A DNA stretch of 14,297 nucleotides from UBA6624 sp964517115 [NCBI: uncultured bacterium] (GTDB taxonomy: Bacteria; UBP7; UBA6624). The translations under genes and the position numbers were made by a program. The stretch is taken from positions 1 to 14,297 of the forward strand of contig CAZFBE010000024.1 in assembly GCA_964517115.1 (NCBI GenBank). The letters run 5' to 3'. The notes beneath the pieces were generated by a model. That model had not been told where the DNA came from and made no database searches. It was given only the letters and a program-made list of their open reading frames with translations. Shown in pieces: positions 1 through 7,128 of this stretch. Each line of letters opens with the position of its first letter. The stretch's first letter is position 1.

Positions 1-879
1 AAAATTTCTCTTCCCCCAGACCTTAAAGCACATTCTCTTTTTCCTGAATCAGGAGATTTGGTCATAGGTACAAAAGGCGGTACGAAAAGATTTTCTTTTT
101 CTGGGAATCAAAAATTTTCTTGGGATGCAAAGCTTGATACAGATTCGGCTATAGAAAGAATGAGTTCGAGTTTTTATGCGTCATCTGATGGTGGTTGGAT
201 TGGGCCTAATTGGAAAAAAATAATTTCAAAAGGAAAATATTTTGATGAGTTTGACATTGCTGATGAAAGATTCGCGGTATTTCACGAAAGAGAAACAAGG
301 TCACTTCAGGTGGTTGATTTGTTGGGCCCTGTCCTTTACAAATGGGATGGCCTTGAGTCAAGGCAATTAAAGTTAAGCATAAACAAAGAGGGCTTTATTG
401 CCGTTGGTTACAATTTTGGTCCAAATAACTCCATTGTTTCTGTATATAAACAGATGGACGGAGAACTTGCGGGATTAGGACTGTCAGCAGTTGGAAACCT
501 GACAATAAACCAGCCAATTGTGGATGTTTTGATTACAAATTCTGGAACTCTTTTCGTATTTGACCAAACTGGTCAAGTTTGGACGGGCAATGCATCTGAA
601 GCTTTTCCAAAAGCAACCAAGATACTGTCTGATCCAAATTCTATTAAATTAGGAACTTTGTCAAAAGATACTAATGATAATTTTGCTTTTGCAACTGAAT
701 TTACAAATGAAATATTCATTTTTGATTCACAAGGGAATCAGGTGAAAAGGATAGAGTGGGATTCTTCTTATGGAAAGATATGGTCTCTGTCATTTTTTGA
801 TATAGAGGAAAATAAAATGTTAGCAGTTGCTTCTGAAGGCAATTTAGTTTTCTTGAGTTTGGAGGTTGATGATGAGTAG
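1..879 (+). CDS. Propeller-like protein of unknown function, 5' end outside window
   Basis: The reading frame is open from base 1, so the gene begins upstream; 292 codons are visible before TAG at 877-879. A TTG at 58 is in frame but has no reason to be the start. I do not recognise a named family. The visible part is built of short beta-strand-rich repeats in which hydrophobic strands end in aspartate or glycine turns, such as GTLFVFDQTGQVW, then NEIFIFDSQGNQVKRIEW, then KMLAVASEGNLVFLSLE at the C-terminus. That pattern suggests a WD40- or PQQ-like beta-propeller (inference). No membrane segment is visible in this part. The stop overlaps the start of the next gene by 8 bp, so the two are probably cotranscribed and translationally coupled. 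The next protein also carries a propeller-like half, so the two may work together. Confidence 0.75.
   Translation, partial: KISLPPDLKAHSLFPESGDLVIGTKGGTKRFSFSGNQKFSWDAKLDTDSAIERMSSSFYASSDGGWIGPNWKKIISKGKYFDEFDIADERFAVFHERETRSLQVVDLLGPVLYKWDGLESRQLKLSINKEGFIAVGYNFGPNNSIVSVYKQMDGELAGLGLSAVGNLTINQPIVDVLITNSGTLFVFDQTGQVWTGNASEAFPKATKILSDPNSIKLGTLSKDTNDNFAFATEFTNEIFIFDSQGNQVKRIEWDSSYGKIWSLSFFDIEENKMLAVASEGNLVFLSLEVDDE
861..865 (+). promoter_or_regulatory. Shine-Dalgarno site deciding the start of the zinc-ribbon/propeller gene
   Basis: GGAGG lies inside the end of the upstream gene. Three consecutive in-frame start codons follow: TTG 866, ATG 869 and ATG 872. Only ATG 872 has a normal spacing (6 nt); the others are 0 and 3 nt away. 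I therefore place the start at 872. Confidence 0.7.
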
Positions 880-2233
880 CCAAGATAGGGCTCCTTGCCC
901 CTATTGCGGGGAGATGATTGTTCCAGGTGCTTACAAGTGTCGTTTTTGTAATTCATGGTTGATTGAAGGGGGTAAGGATGCTGTCGACAAGGCAATGTGG
1001 GCTGATCAGGAAAAGAAAAAATGTGAAGATTTGCTAAAAGAGGGTAGTTGGGATGATTGTTATGACCATGTTTCCAAAATTGTAAACAAAGCTCCTTCGG
1101 TTCAATGGGCACAAGAAATTTTGTCAAAATTAAAAAATCAAAAAATCAAAGAATTATTAGACTCTGCTCAAAAGTGCAAAGACTCGAATTCTGACAAAGC
1201 AAAAGAATTAGCTTTGGAGATTTTGGTCATTGATGACGGCAACAAGTGGGCAAAAGATTACCTGAAAGAAATTTCCCTAAAGGAAAGAGAAGGGAAAAAA
1301 CGAATGTATAAAAAGAATGCTGCAAAAGAATTTTCAAATAAAAGGTATTCTCATGCAATTGCTTTATGCAAACAGGCTCTTTCAGAGGGGGTTGGTGAGG
1401 ACTGGACAAAAAGGATGCTTATGGATATTGGGGAATCAATGAAGGCTTCATGTGATTATTCTGGGATAAGTGCAATTACTTCATTTTCTAATTCATGGTT
1501 TGCCGGCATGAACAATGGAGAAGTTATAGCTTTTAACATAGAAGCTGAAAGCATTGTCGAGACAGGTGTTTTGAAATTCCATAAAAAGAAAATTGTTTCA
1601 TTGGCTTCTGACAAAGATTTTTTATTTGCTGTTTCTTCAGATGGTTTTGTTTCGAAATGGGATAAGAAGTTGAAACTAGTATCCAATTGGGAGCTCAAAG
1701 GTACTCCAATTTCAATTTCACTTAAAGGAGAAAGGCTTTTGATAGGGACTCTTGAAGGATTTATCTTCATTGTGGACAATTCTTCTTTGCTTAAAGTTTT
1801 TGAAGGAGAAAATGGGCTGAGCAGTGTCTGTTTTGGGGACAAAGGTATTTATTTTGTGGATCTTTTTGGGACTCTTTCCATATTGAGTGACAAGAAGAAA
1901 AAGAATGGTTTGAAAAGTTCTAAAAAAATAAAAGATTTCTCTTTTTCGGCTATAAGTTCTGGAAATTCTGTTTTTTCTACCGCTGACGGATATATCTATT
2001 TTGAAAAAGACAAATGGAAAGGAGTTTCTCTTCAGGGCTCTGTGCTTTCTATTTGCAATCTTGGTAAAAATTGTCTTGTTTCTGGTCATTTTGGGCTAAG
2101 GGTAATAGGTGGAAATGATCATGAGCTCGGTTCAAGGTCGACACTTCTTCTGGCTTCAGATGGGAAAGATTTTCTTTCTTACAAAGGCGATAATTCTTTA
2201 GAGCTCTGGTCCGCTGTTCGATGGGTTGACTAA
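872..2233 (+). CDS. Zinc-ribbon, helical-repeat and propeller fusion protein, unknown function
   Basis: This is a 453-residue protein with no family I can name. Residues 8-27 form a compact zinc ribbon with Cys9, Cys12, Cys23 and Cys26 (CPYCGE, then CRFCNSW). Such ribbons are common at the N-terminus of otherwise unrelated bacterial proteins. Residues of about 40-190 are charged and helical, with TPR-like segments such as AKEFSNKRYSHAIALCKQAL. From about residue 200 the protein turns into repeated beta-strands with WD40/PQQ-like spacing (FLFAVSSDGFVSKWDKKLKLVSNWEL, split by turns; later GFIFIVDN and YIYFEKDKW), probably a beta-propeller. No signal peptide is visible, so it is likely cytoplasmic. 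It overlaps the preceding propeller-like gene by 8 bp, and its 3' end overlaps the convergent btuF-like gene by 36 bp. A scaffold or sensor role is possible but unproven. Confidence 0.8.
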   Translation: MSSQDRAPCPYCGEMIVPGAYKCRFCNSWLIEGGKDAVDKAMWADQEKKKCEDLLKEGSWDDCYDHVSKIVNKAPSVQWAQEILSKLKNQKIKELLDSAQKCKDSNSDKAKELALEILVIDDGNKWAKDYLKEISLKEREGKKRMYKKNAAKEFSNKRYSHAIALCKQALSEGVGEDWTKRMLMDIGESMKASCDYSGISAITSFSNSWFAGMNNGEVIAFNIEAESIVETGVLKFHKKKIVSLASDKDFLFAVSSDGFVSKWDKKLKLVSNWELKGTPISISLKGERLLIGTLEGFIFIVDNSSLLKVFEGENGLSSVCFGDKGIYFVDLFGTLSILSDKKKKNGLKSSKKIKDFSFSAISSGNSVFSTADGYIYFEKDKWKGVSLQGSVLSICNLGKNCLVSGHFGLRVIGGNDHELGSRSTLLLASDGKDFLSYKGDNSLELWSAVRWVD

Positions 2234-3178
2234 AGCCTCTATTTCTTTTTTGGATTCAGGATAAAGCTCTATTGCAAAGGTTTTTAATGTTTCCATCATG
2301 TTTGGTCCAGGAATTGTTAAGTTGTCATTTTCAAAAAGTTTAAATGATTTTTTTTGAACGGCTTTTATTGTTTTCATTTTTAAGTAAGGATAGAAATAAC
2401 TGTCTTTTTCACAACATAATGTTTGATCTTCTTTCTTTTTGCCAAATTCCCATATTTCATCTGGATTAATTTTCACCAAGCTCTCAGGTGTTAGATTTGG
2501 CCAATAAGGATTTATTGACCCTTCTTGTTCTTTAATTGCATTTTCTACTCCGAGTATTTCTATCAACTCTGAAATAAAAGTATTTTTGCTTGCAGAGAGC
2601 ATACTGGTTGTTTCTCCAGGTTTTCTGGAGATGATTATTAGTATTTTTTTCCTTTCAGGACATTTGTTTAGATCTTTTAAACCACATCCAATTTTCAATG
2701 ATGCCATTTTTCTTAATGACTCAATCAGCATTTTTGTTTCATGGGTGGTTTTTTCTGCTATTTTTTCCCTTTCGAACTCTTTCCCCAAAACATCAAGAGT
2801 ATAAAAATAGTTTTCCAAATTTTCTGCACTGTTTAGAATCCATTTTGATTTTAGGAAATTTAGCTTTTCTTTTATCCTTGAGTGGCTCTTTAGCCCAATG
2901 ATATGAGTTGGATCAATCTCTGTGATAAGTTCATAGTTTGGGTCAAGGAGGCCTCCGATTTTTAGGATATCTTTTTCTGTTTTTGAAAATTTATCTGTCG
3001 CAACTATGTATTCGTCAAGGTTCAGCTTTTCAAGTATCGTTGTTGTTGAAGGGGCTAGAGAGATTATCCTCCATTTTTCACTAAGAGAATCCGTGGTGTT
3101 TGTTTTTTCTTCTGCGTAGCTATAGCATGACGAAAAAGCCAAAAGAATACATGTGCATAACTTCCACAAAAATTTCAT
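2198..3178 (-). CDS. btuF: BtuF-like periplasmic vitamin B12-binding protein
   Basis: The 326-residue protein matches the helical-backbone substrate-binding family (Peripla_BP_2, BtuF/TroA-like), which hands cobalamin to an inner-membrane ABC importer (family knowledge). Visible hallmarks are RIISLAPSTTTILEKLNL after the leader, then GGLLDPNYELITEIDPTHII, and NLTPESLVKINPDEIWEFG in the C-terminal lobe. The N-terminus is an export signal: positive residues, then a hydrophobic core at residues 7-16, then either a lipobox-like FSSC (Cys18) or a signal peptidase I site after SYA (residue 22). It lies 10 bp downstream of the riboswitch-controlled propeller lipoprotein, on the same strand, which supports B12 rather than heme or siderophore as substrate. 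ATG 3178 follows a weak ribosome-binding sequence, so it may depend on coupling to the upstream gene. No BtuC or BtuD is present nearby. Other Peripla_BP_2 ligands cannot be excluded from sequence alone. Confidence 0.82.
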   Translation of the reverse strand: MKFLWKLCTCILLAFSSCYSYAEEKTNTTDSLSEKWRIISLAPSTTTILEKLNLDEYIVATDKFSKTEKDILKIGGLLDPNYELITEIDPTHIIGLKSHSRIKEKLNFLKSKWILNSAENLENYFYTLDVLGKEFEREKIAEKTTHETKMLIESLRKMASLKIGCGLKDLNKCPERKKILIIISRKPGETTSMLSASKNTFISELIEILGVENAIKEQEGSINPYWPNLTPESLVKINPDEIWEFGKKKEDQTLCCEKDSYFYPYLKMKTIKAVQKKSFKLFENDNLTIPGPNMMETLKTFAIELYPESKKEIEALVNPSNSGPEL

Positions 3179-3188
3179 TTTTTAAAAA

Positions 3189-4328
3189 TTAGTGACCACC
3201 GCCACCAAACATTGGATCTCCCAGCCAGAAAAGAAGTTGGGCTGCATCTGTTGAAGATTTTACTATCTTTTCGTCAGTGCAAAAAAGACCACAATCTGAT
3301 ATCGAGTAAAGGCCTTCTTCTCCAACCATCCAGAGCATTTCGTTTTTAAACGCTATCCTGTTGTGCCAAAGCGTATTTTTCTCATGAACTATTTGTACTG
3401 TTTCTGTTAAAAGATCTGCTTTAGAAACCCATGTATGGCTCCAGGATGGGGATGTTACTGTTACAAAAATATTATTATTGTCTTTTATCGTCAGCCCTCC
3501 TATGTCTCCACCAAAAGAAGATTCAGAAATAAGGTTTTCTATTGAGTGGTCAAGATAAGACATTCTGACTATGGAGCCATCATTGCCGCCTTCGTAATTG
3601 TTCACGCATGAAAAGTATAAATGGGTCCCCCCTGGGTCTTCTGATGCATCTACTGGATTAAAGCAGTCTGTTAGGTTTACAACTTCAGAAATGATATTTG
3701 ATTCTGTTTCAATTACAGCTATCTTTCCTTCAGTTACAGGGCTCCACGAAGAGGAGGTGTCCAAACACTGCATTGAAACATATATTTTTCCGTTTTTCAT
3801 AAACAACTGATCCATTTCGGTATTTCCATCACCTGAAGCGCATTGGGTAAGCATTTCGTTGGAAGAAAGGTTTATTTGAGTCTTTATTTCTCCAGTTTTT
3901 GAGTTCAGGACTAAGAGATTTTCATTTTCATACTGAGTAACATAAAGGTCATTTTCATGAAGCCAGACATCATGAGGATTTGGGTTGTTTCCAAGAATCC
4001 ATTTAGACGATATTGTAGGGTGCCCCATATTGTCAAAAGAAATCTTTGAAATTGAATTGTTAGACCTGTCCAAGAACCAGGCTTGATTCTCGTTGAAAGA
4101 TCTTGCTACTGTGTCTGCACTAAACATATCGTTGATATCAATATGTTCAACACTTTCTACCCAGTCTCCATTTTCGGTATGTATATGAAAGTTTGACTCA
4201 TTTGAAATCCAATCATTTGTCAACAGAACAAAGTCGGCATTGTTCTGGATGATTAAATTTTCTGGAGTATTTTCAGAACACGAAACAAACAGAATGAGTA
4301 GAAGTTTTAGTTTAAGGATTTTTTTCAA
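3189..4328 (-). CDS. Beta-propeller lipoprotein under B12 riboswitch control, BtuG-like candidate
   Basis: I start this protein at TTG 4328, giving 379 residues. That codon lies 7 nt after a strong GGAGG, and it gives a clean lipoprotein leader: MKKILKLK, a hydrophobic core, then FVSC with the lipid-accepting Cys17. The frame stays open to 4514, but that extension only translates the riboswitch. The mature part has propeller-type repeats resembling the YncE/NHL group: NNPNPHDVWLHENDLYVTQ, NLLVLNSKTGEIKTQINL, then GKIYVSMQCLD and GKIAVIETESN. Paired cysteines in later blades could form disulfides. The protein ends in an unusual MFGGGGH tail. It is the first gene after a cobalamin riboswitch and precedes a BtuF-like gene. 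In Bacteroidetes, the surface propeller lipoprotein BtuG captures B12 for BtuB (established knowledge). By position and architecture this protein may play a similar role (inference); it could be an analogue rather than a homologue. Confidence 0.82.
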   Translation of the reverse strand: MKKILKLKLLLILFVSCSENTPENLIIQNNADFVLLTNDWISNESNFHIHTENGDWVESVEHIDINDMFSADTVARSFNENQAWFLDRSNNSISKISFDNMGHPTISSKWILGNNPNPHDVWLHENDLYVTQYENENLLVLNSKTGEIKTQINLSSNEMLTQCASGDGNTEMDQLFMKNGKIYVSMQCLDTSSSWSPVTEGKIAVIETESNIISEVVNLTDCFNPVDASEDPGGTHLYFSCVNNYEGGNDGSIVRMSYLDHSIENLISESSFGGDIGGLTIKDNNNIFVTVTSPSWSHTWVSKADLLTETVQIVHEKNTLWHNRIAFKNEMLWMVGEEGLYSISDCGLFCTDEKIVKSSTDAAQLLFWLGDPMFGGGGH

Positions 4329-4335
4329 AATTTTA

Positions 4336-4342
4336 CCTCCCG
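4336..4342 (-). promoter_or_regulatory. Shine-Dalgarno site of the riboswitch-controlled lipoprotein gene
   Basis: On the minus strand CGGGAGG ends 7 nt before TTG 4328. It begins about 12 nt after the B12 box. The spacing fixes the start codon. The proximity suggests that ligand-driven folding controls access to this site. Confidence 0.75.
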
Positions 4343-4349
4343 TAATTTG

Positions 4350-4519
4350 TATTAGGCAGGTCTCCCGACTTCTGGCTTCTTTATGGTTTTGTCTTCCCGT
4401 TTCAACAGTGACAAATCCAAAGTTACTTGTGCCAGTAACGGTGGCGGGGGCCGTAATTGATTTCCACAACTTTCCCTTATTAAGGTATAACTCTTTCGAG
4501 TTAAAACCACCCAATGTTA
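4350..4519 (-). promoter_or_regulatory. Cobalamin (AdoCbl-type) riboswitch
   Basis: Read on the minus strand, the leader contains the ordered landmarks of the cobalamin riboswitch: AAGGGAAAG, then GTGGAAATC, then CGGCCCCCGCCACCG, then GTCACTG followed by ACGGGAAGAC. The B12 box AAGTCGGGAGACCTGCC lies at 4355-4371 and matches the family consensus closely. The aptamer represses B12 uptake or synthesis genes when cobalamin is bound (family knowledge). Only about 26 nt separate the B12 box from the start codon, with no terminator hairpin and T-run visible, so translational control by hiding the Shine-Dalgarno site is more likely than termination (inference). The outer limits are approximate, because I could not fold the outermost stem with certainty. 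Confidence 0.93.
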
Positions 4520-4521
4520 TT

Positions 4522-4527
4522 AGTATA
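4522..4527 (-). promoter_or_regulatory. Candidate -10 box for the B12 operon
   Basis: On the minus strand TATACT (5 of 6 to TATAAT) sits just upstream of the riboswitch, so transcription would begin near 4515. No convincing -35 box is seen at the right distance. This is a weak call that rests mainly on position. Confidence 0.3.
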
Positions 4528-4530
4528 ACA

Positions 4531-4558
4531 TTTTCAATTTCGATTATGATAGGATACT
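4531..4558 (+). promoter_or_regulatory. Candidate promoter for the tRNA and cysS unit
   Basis: TTTTCA at 4531-4536 and GATACT at 4553-4558 are separated by 16 nt, each matching 4 of 6 consensus bases. The start would lie just before the tRNA at 4567. An alternative -10 is TATGAT at 4545-4550 (5 of 6), which lacks a -35 partner. The region is the divergent spacer between the B12 operon and the tRNA genes, so a promoter is expected here. Confidence 0.3.
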
Positions 4559-4566
4559 CAGATCGT

Positions 4567-4639
<73 letters not shown>

Positions 4640-4652
4640 CGCTGAGGCTTAC

Positions 4653-4729
4653 GGGGGGATAGCTCAGCTGGATAGAGCGCCTGTCTTACAAACAGGAGGT
4701 CGGGGGTTCAAGTCCCTCTCTCCCCACCA
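4653..4729 (+). tRNA. tRNA-Val (TAC)
   Basis: The acceptor GGGGGGA pairs with TCTCCCC, including one G-T pair. The D stem is GCTC/GAGC. The anticodon stem is CCTGT/ACAGG with anticodon TAC at 4687-4689, reading GTA and probably other GTN codons. The T arm is GGGGG-TTCAAGT-CCCTC and the discriminator is A4726. CCA is encoded at 4727-4729, unlike the other four tRNAs of this window. It lies 13 nt after the CAT tRNA and 20 nt before the zinc-ribbon gene, probably on one transcript. Confidence 0.96.
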
Positions 4730-4734
4730 TTAAA

Positions 4735-4740
4735 AAGGAG
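4735..4740 (+). promoter_or_regulatory. Shine-Dalgarno site deciding the start of the coiled-coil zinc-ribbon gene
   Basis: AAGGAG lies 9 nt before ATG 4750 and only 3 nt before an in-frame TTG at 4744. The ATG is therefore the better start. The site begins 5 nt after the encoded CCA of tRNA-Val. Confidence 0.75.
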
Positions 4741-4749
4741 TGTTTGTTT

Positions 4750-5505
4750 ATGTATAGTTTAGATTTTGGTCTTAATGAAAAAGATTTGAAAGTTCTCAAG
4801 GATATTCAGGAAAAGACATTGGAAATTCAATCTCTTGAAGAAGATAAAGAAAAAAAGGCTGGTGAGTTTAGGTTAGCTCAAAGAAGGAAGTCTGCAAGGG
4901 ATGAGGAGCAAAGGCTCAAGAGGAGGGAGGAAGTTTACAACAGGGTCAAAAAAGAATCAATGGAGTCAGAAGCAGAATTGCAATCCATAGTTCAGGATAT
5001 CGAAAAATTAGAAAGCATGAGCTCTGAAGATATTTCGCACAGGGTTGCGCAGGAACTGACTGAAAAATTAATCGAAAAAAGAGAAGAGAAAGATGACAAA
5101 GAAAAGGATTTTGCAGGAAGGGCTATTCAGATTGAAAATTTAGAAAAATCAATAAGAGACAATAGAGAAAGGTTAGAAAACATAGAGGAAGCTGTTGCGA
5201 ATAGGGAAAAAGAATTTACTCATATAGTTGAACAAAAAGATGAAAATATTGAAAAAATAAATAAAGATATTGAAAAATCTTGTTCAACCCTGGATGAAAA
5301 AATTGTAGCTAGGTTTATAGACTTGGCAAAAAGATCTAAAGGTTTAGTTCTGACCGAGATAATCAAAAGCAAAAATTTTGAGAATGGTGTTGTTTTTTTG
5401 TGTAATGCATGCAACTCTTCCCTACCGACTTTATGTCTTGAAGAGCTTGCAGCATCTGACTCTATTTGTGTATGTCCTAATTGTGGAAGATGGATAGCTA
5501 ATTGA
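4750..5505 (+). CDS. Coiled-coil protein with C-terminal C4 zinc ribbon (COG1579 family)
   Basis: The 251-residue protein has the two-part build of the COG1579 family. A long, highly charged helical region of about residues 5-190 is predicted to form an antiparallel coiled coil. It is followed by a zinc ribbon with two CxxC knuckles, CNAC and CPNC, about 30 residues apart. Family members are widespread in bacteria and are poorly characterised; nucleic-acid or ribosome-related roles have been suggested. It follows tRNA-Val and overlaps cysS by the 4-bp TTGA, so it is probably cotranslated with CysRS, consistent with a translation-related job (inference). No signal peptide or membrane segment is visible. 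Confidence 0.85.
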   Translation: MYSLDFGLNEKDLKVLKDIQEKTLEIQSLEEDKEKKAGEFRLAQRRKSARDEEQRLKRREEVYNRVKKESMESEAELQSIVQDIEKLESMSSEDISHRVAQELTEKLIEKREEKDDKEKDFAGRAIQIENLEKSIRDNRERLENIEEAVANREKEFTHIVEQKDENIEKINKDIEKSCSTLDEKIVARFIDLAKRSKGLVLTEIIKSKNFENGVVFLCNACNSSLPTLCLEELAASDSICVCPNCGRWIAN

Positions 5506-6923
5506 AGAAACCTTGGTTTAGGCCAATTCTTTTTGACACTTTAAGGGGCGATTCTTTTCCCCTAGAAACCAACGAAAGCGGTATTGTTAGGATGTATCAT
5601 TGTGGGCCAACCCTCTACAGTCGTCCAACCATTGGAAACTGGAGATCTTTTTTATTTTCTGACCTTTTGAGAAGGACTTTGGAATGGGGTGGCTGGAAGG
5701 TTTTTCAAGCAATGAATATAACTGATGTTGGGCATATGAGAGAAGGGGAAGATGAGTCTGTTAAATTTGATCCAATTGAAGAAAAAGCAACCAAAAAAGG
5801 AGTCTCTCCTTGGGAGATTGTTTCTCTCTATGAAAAGGATTTTTTTAACGATATGGATTCTTTATATATGAAAAGACCCACATACATCTCAAAAGCAAGT
5901 GACCATATTGAGGATATGGTTTCCATGATTGAAAAACTGATAGAAAAAGGATATGCTTATAAGTCAAATGGAAATGTTTATTTTTCAGTTAAGTCATTTG
6001 AAAAATATGGTAATTTGTCAAAAAATTCAATTGATGACTTGGATGCAGGACATAGAGTAGATGTTAATCTTGAAAAAAAAGACCCAACGGATTTTGCCTT
6101 GTGGAAAACTGACTCTAAGCATATTATGAAATGGAATACCTCTCTTGGTTCAGACGGGTTTCCAGGTTGGCATATTGAATGTTCGGCCATGGTGAATGAC
6201 CTTTTTAAAGATAAATTAGATATTCATTCAGGGGGTGAAGATTTGATTTTTCCGCATCATGAATGTGAGATTGCTCAAAGTGAAGCTTTTTCTGGGAAAA
6301 AGCTTGCAGGACATTGGATGCATTGTAGATTTTTGTTAGTTGATGGTGGCAAGATGGGAAAAAGCTTAGGTAATGCCTACACTCCTTCAGATATTTATAA
6401 AAAAGGTTTTACAGGTGCTGAGTTGAGATATTCTTTAATGCGTGGGCATTACAGACAGCCTTTAAATTTTAGCTTTGACCTTCTTAAAGATTCTCGAGCA
6501 ACATTAAACAGAATCAAGAATTTTTTAGAAGAAGTTAAAGATTTTTCCGCAGATGAAGATACAGACAGTTCTTTTGTGCAGAAGTACAGAAAATCTTTTG
6601 TTGAATATTTAAAAAAAGACCTTGACGTTCCTCAAGCGGTTGCGGTTTTGATGGATTTGATAAAAGACTCTAGGAAAAAAGGGATTAAAAAAATTTCTGG
6701 AAGCTTGCAAAAGTTTTTATCTGAAGTTGATGATGTCTTGGGTATTCTCCCGAAAGAGAATCATTTAGACGATATGAAAATAGAAGAAATGATTACATCA
6801 AGAAATGAAGCAAGAAAAAATAAAGATTGGGAAAAAGCTGATCAAATAAGAAAGGAATTGTTAAGTTTAGGGGTTCAAATCAAAGACTCTTCTTCAGGGA
6901 CTACTTGGCATAGTGTGAAATAA
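5502..6923 (+). CDS. cysS: Cysteinyl-tRNA synthetase with altered HIGH motif
   Basis: This class I synthetase attaches cysteine to tRNA-Cys. At 473 residues it has a normal length. The zinc site that selects cysteine is complete: Cys34 in CGPT, Cys227 in WHIECSAM, then His252 and Glu256 in FPHHECEIAQ, with the spacing of the E. coli enzyme (C209, H234, E238) between the last three. The KMSKS loop reads KMGKS at residues 284-288. The HIGH signature reads T43-I-G-N46. N at the last place is common, but T at the first is unexpected, because that histidine is nearly invariant in class I enzymes. The following NITDVGHM segment is typical of the family. The start is TTG 5502, which overlaps the upstream stop as TTGA with GGAAGATGGA just before it, implying coupling. 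A tRNA-Cys gene lies 114 bp downstream. Confidence 0.96.
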   Translation: MKKPWFRPILFDTLRGDSFPLETNESGIVRMYHCGPTLYSRPTIGNWRSFLFSDLLRRTLEWGGWKVFQAMNITDVGHMREGEDESVKFDPIEEKATKKGVSPWEIVSLYEKDFFNDMDSLYMKRPTYISKASDHIEDMVSMIEKLIEKGYAYKSNGNVYFSVKSFEKYGNLSKNSIDDLDAGHRVDVNLEKKDPTDFALWKTDSKHIMKWNTSLGSDGFPGWHIECSAMVNDLFKDKLDIHSGGEDLIFPHHECEIAQSEAFSGKKLAGHWMHCRFLLVDGGKMGKSLGNAYTPSDIYKKGFTGAELRYSLMRGHYRQPLNFSFDLLKDSRATLNRIKNFLEEVKDFSADEDTDSSFVQKYRKSFVEYLKKDLDVPQAVAVLMDLIKDSRKKGIKKISGSLQKFLSEVDDVLGILPKENHLDDMKIEEMITSRNEARKNKDWEKADQIRKELLSLGVQIKDSSSGTTWHSVK

Positions 6924-6956
6924 AGAATTAGGATGTCATTTATGTTTAGTTTTTTT

Positions 6957-7029
6957 GCGGAAGTAGCTCAGTTGGTAGAGCATCAGCTTCCCAAGCTGGA
7001 GGTCGCGGGTTCGAGTCCCGTCTTCCGCT
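6957..7029 (+). tRNA. tRNA-Gly (CCC)
   Basis: The acceptor GCGGAAG pairs with CTTCCGC and the D stem is GCTC/GAGC. The anticodon stem TCAGC/GCTGG carries anticodon CCC at 6990-6992, reading GGG. The T arm is GCGGG-TTCGAGT-CCCGT and the discriminator is T7029, as usual for bacterial tRNA-Gly. CCA is not encoded. It lies 33 nt after cysS. Confidence 0.96.
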
Positions 7030-7037
7030 GTTTTTTT

Positions 7038-7111
7038 GGGCGCGTGGCCAAGTGGTTTAAGGCGTGGGCCTGCAAAGCCTATATTCGTCGGTTCGAATCC
7101 GACCGCGCCCT
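7038..7111 (+). tRNA. tRNA-Cys (GCA)
   Basis: The acceptor GGGCGCG pairs with CGCGCCC. The D arm is short, with GCC/GGC pairs. The anticodon stem TGGGC/GCCTA carries anticodon GCA at 7072-7074. The T arm is GTCGG-TTCGAAT-CCGAC. The discriminator is T7111, the main identity base for CysRS (U73). CCA is not encoded. It lies in the same gene cluster as cysS. Confidence 0.96.
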
Positions 7112-7128
7112 TTTATTTAAAGTCAAAG

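Noticed and set aside
1718-2089. A 123-codon minus-strand frame inside the zinc-ribbon gene
   Set aside because: It overlaps fully with a well-supported gene, and its composition looks like antisense of coding sequence.
4329-4514. A 62-residue N-terminal extension of the lipoprotein gene
   Set aside because: It translates the riboswitch and Shine-Dalgarno region. The lipoprotein leader and the ribosome-binding site fix the start at TTG 4328.
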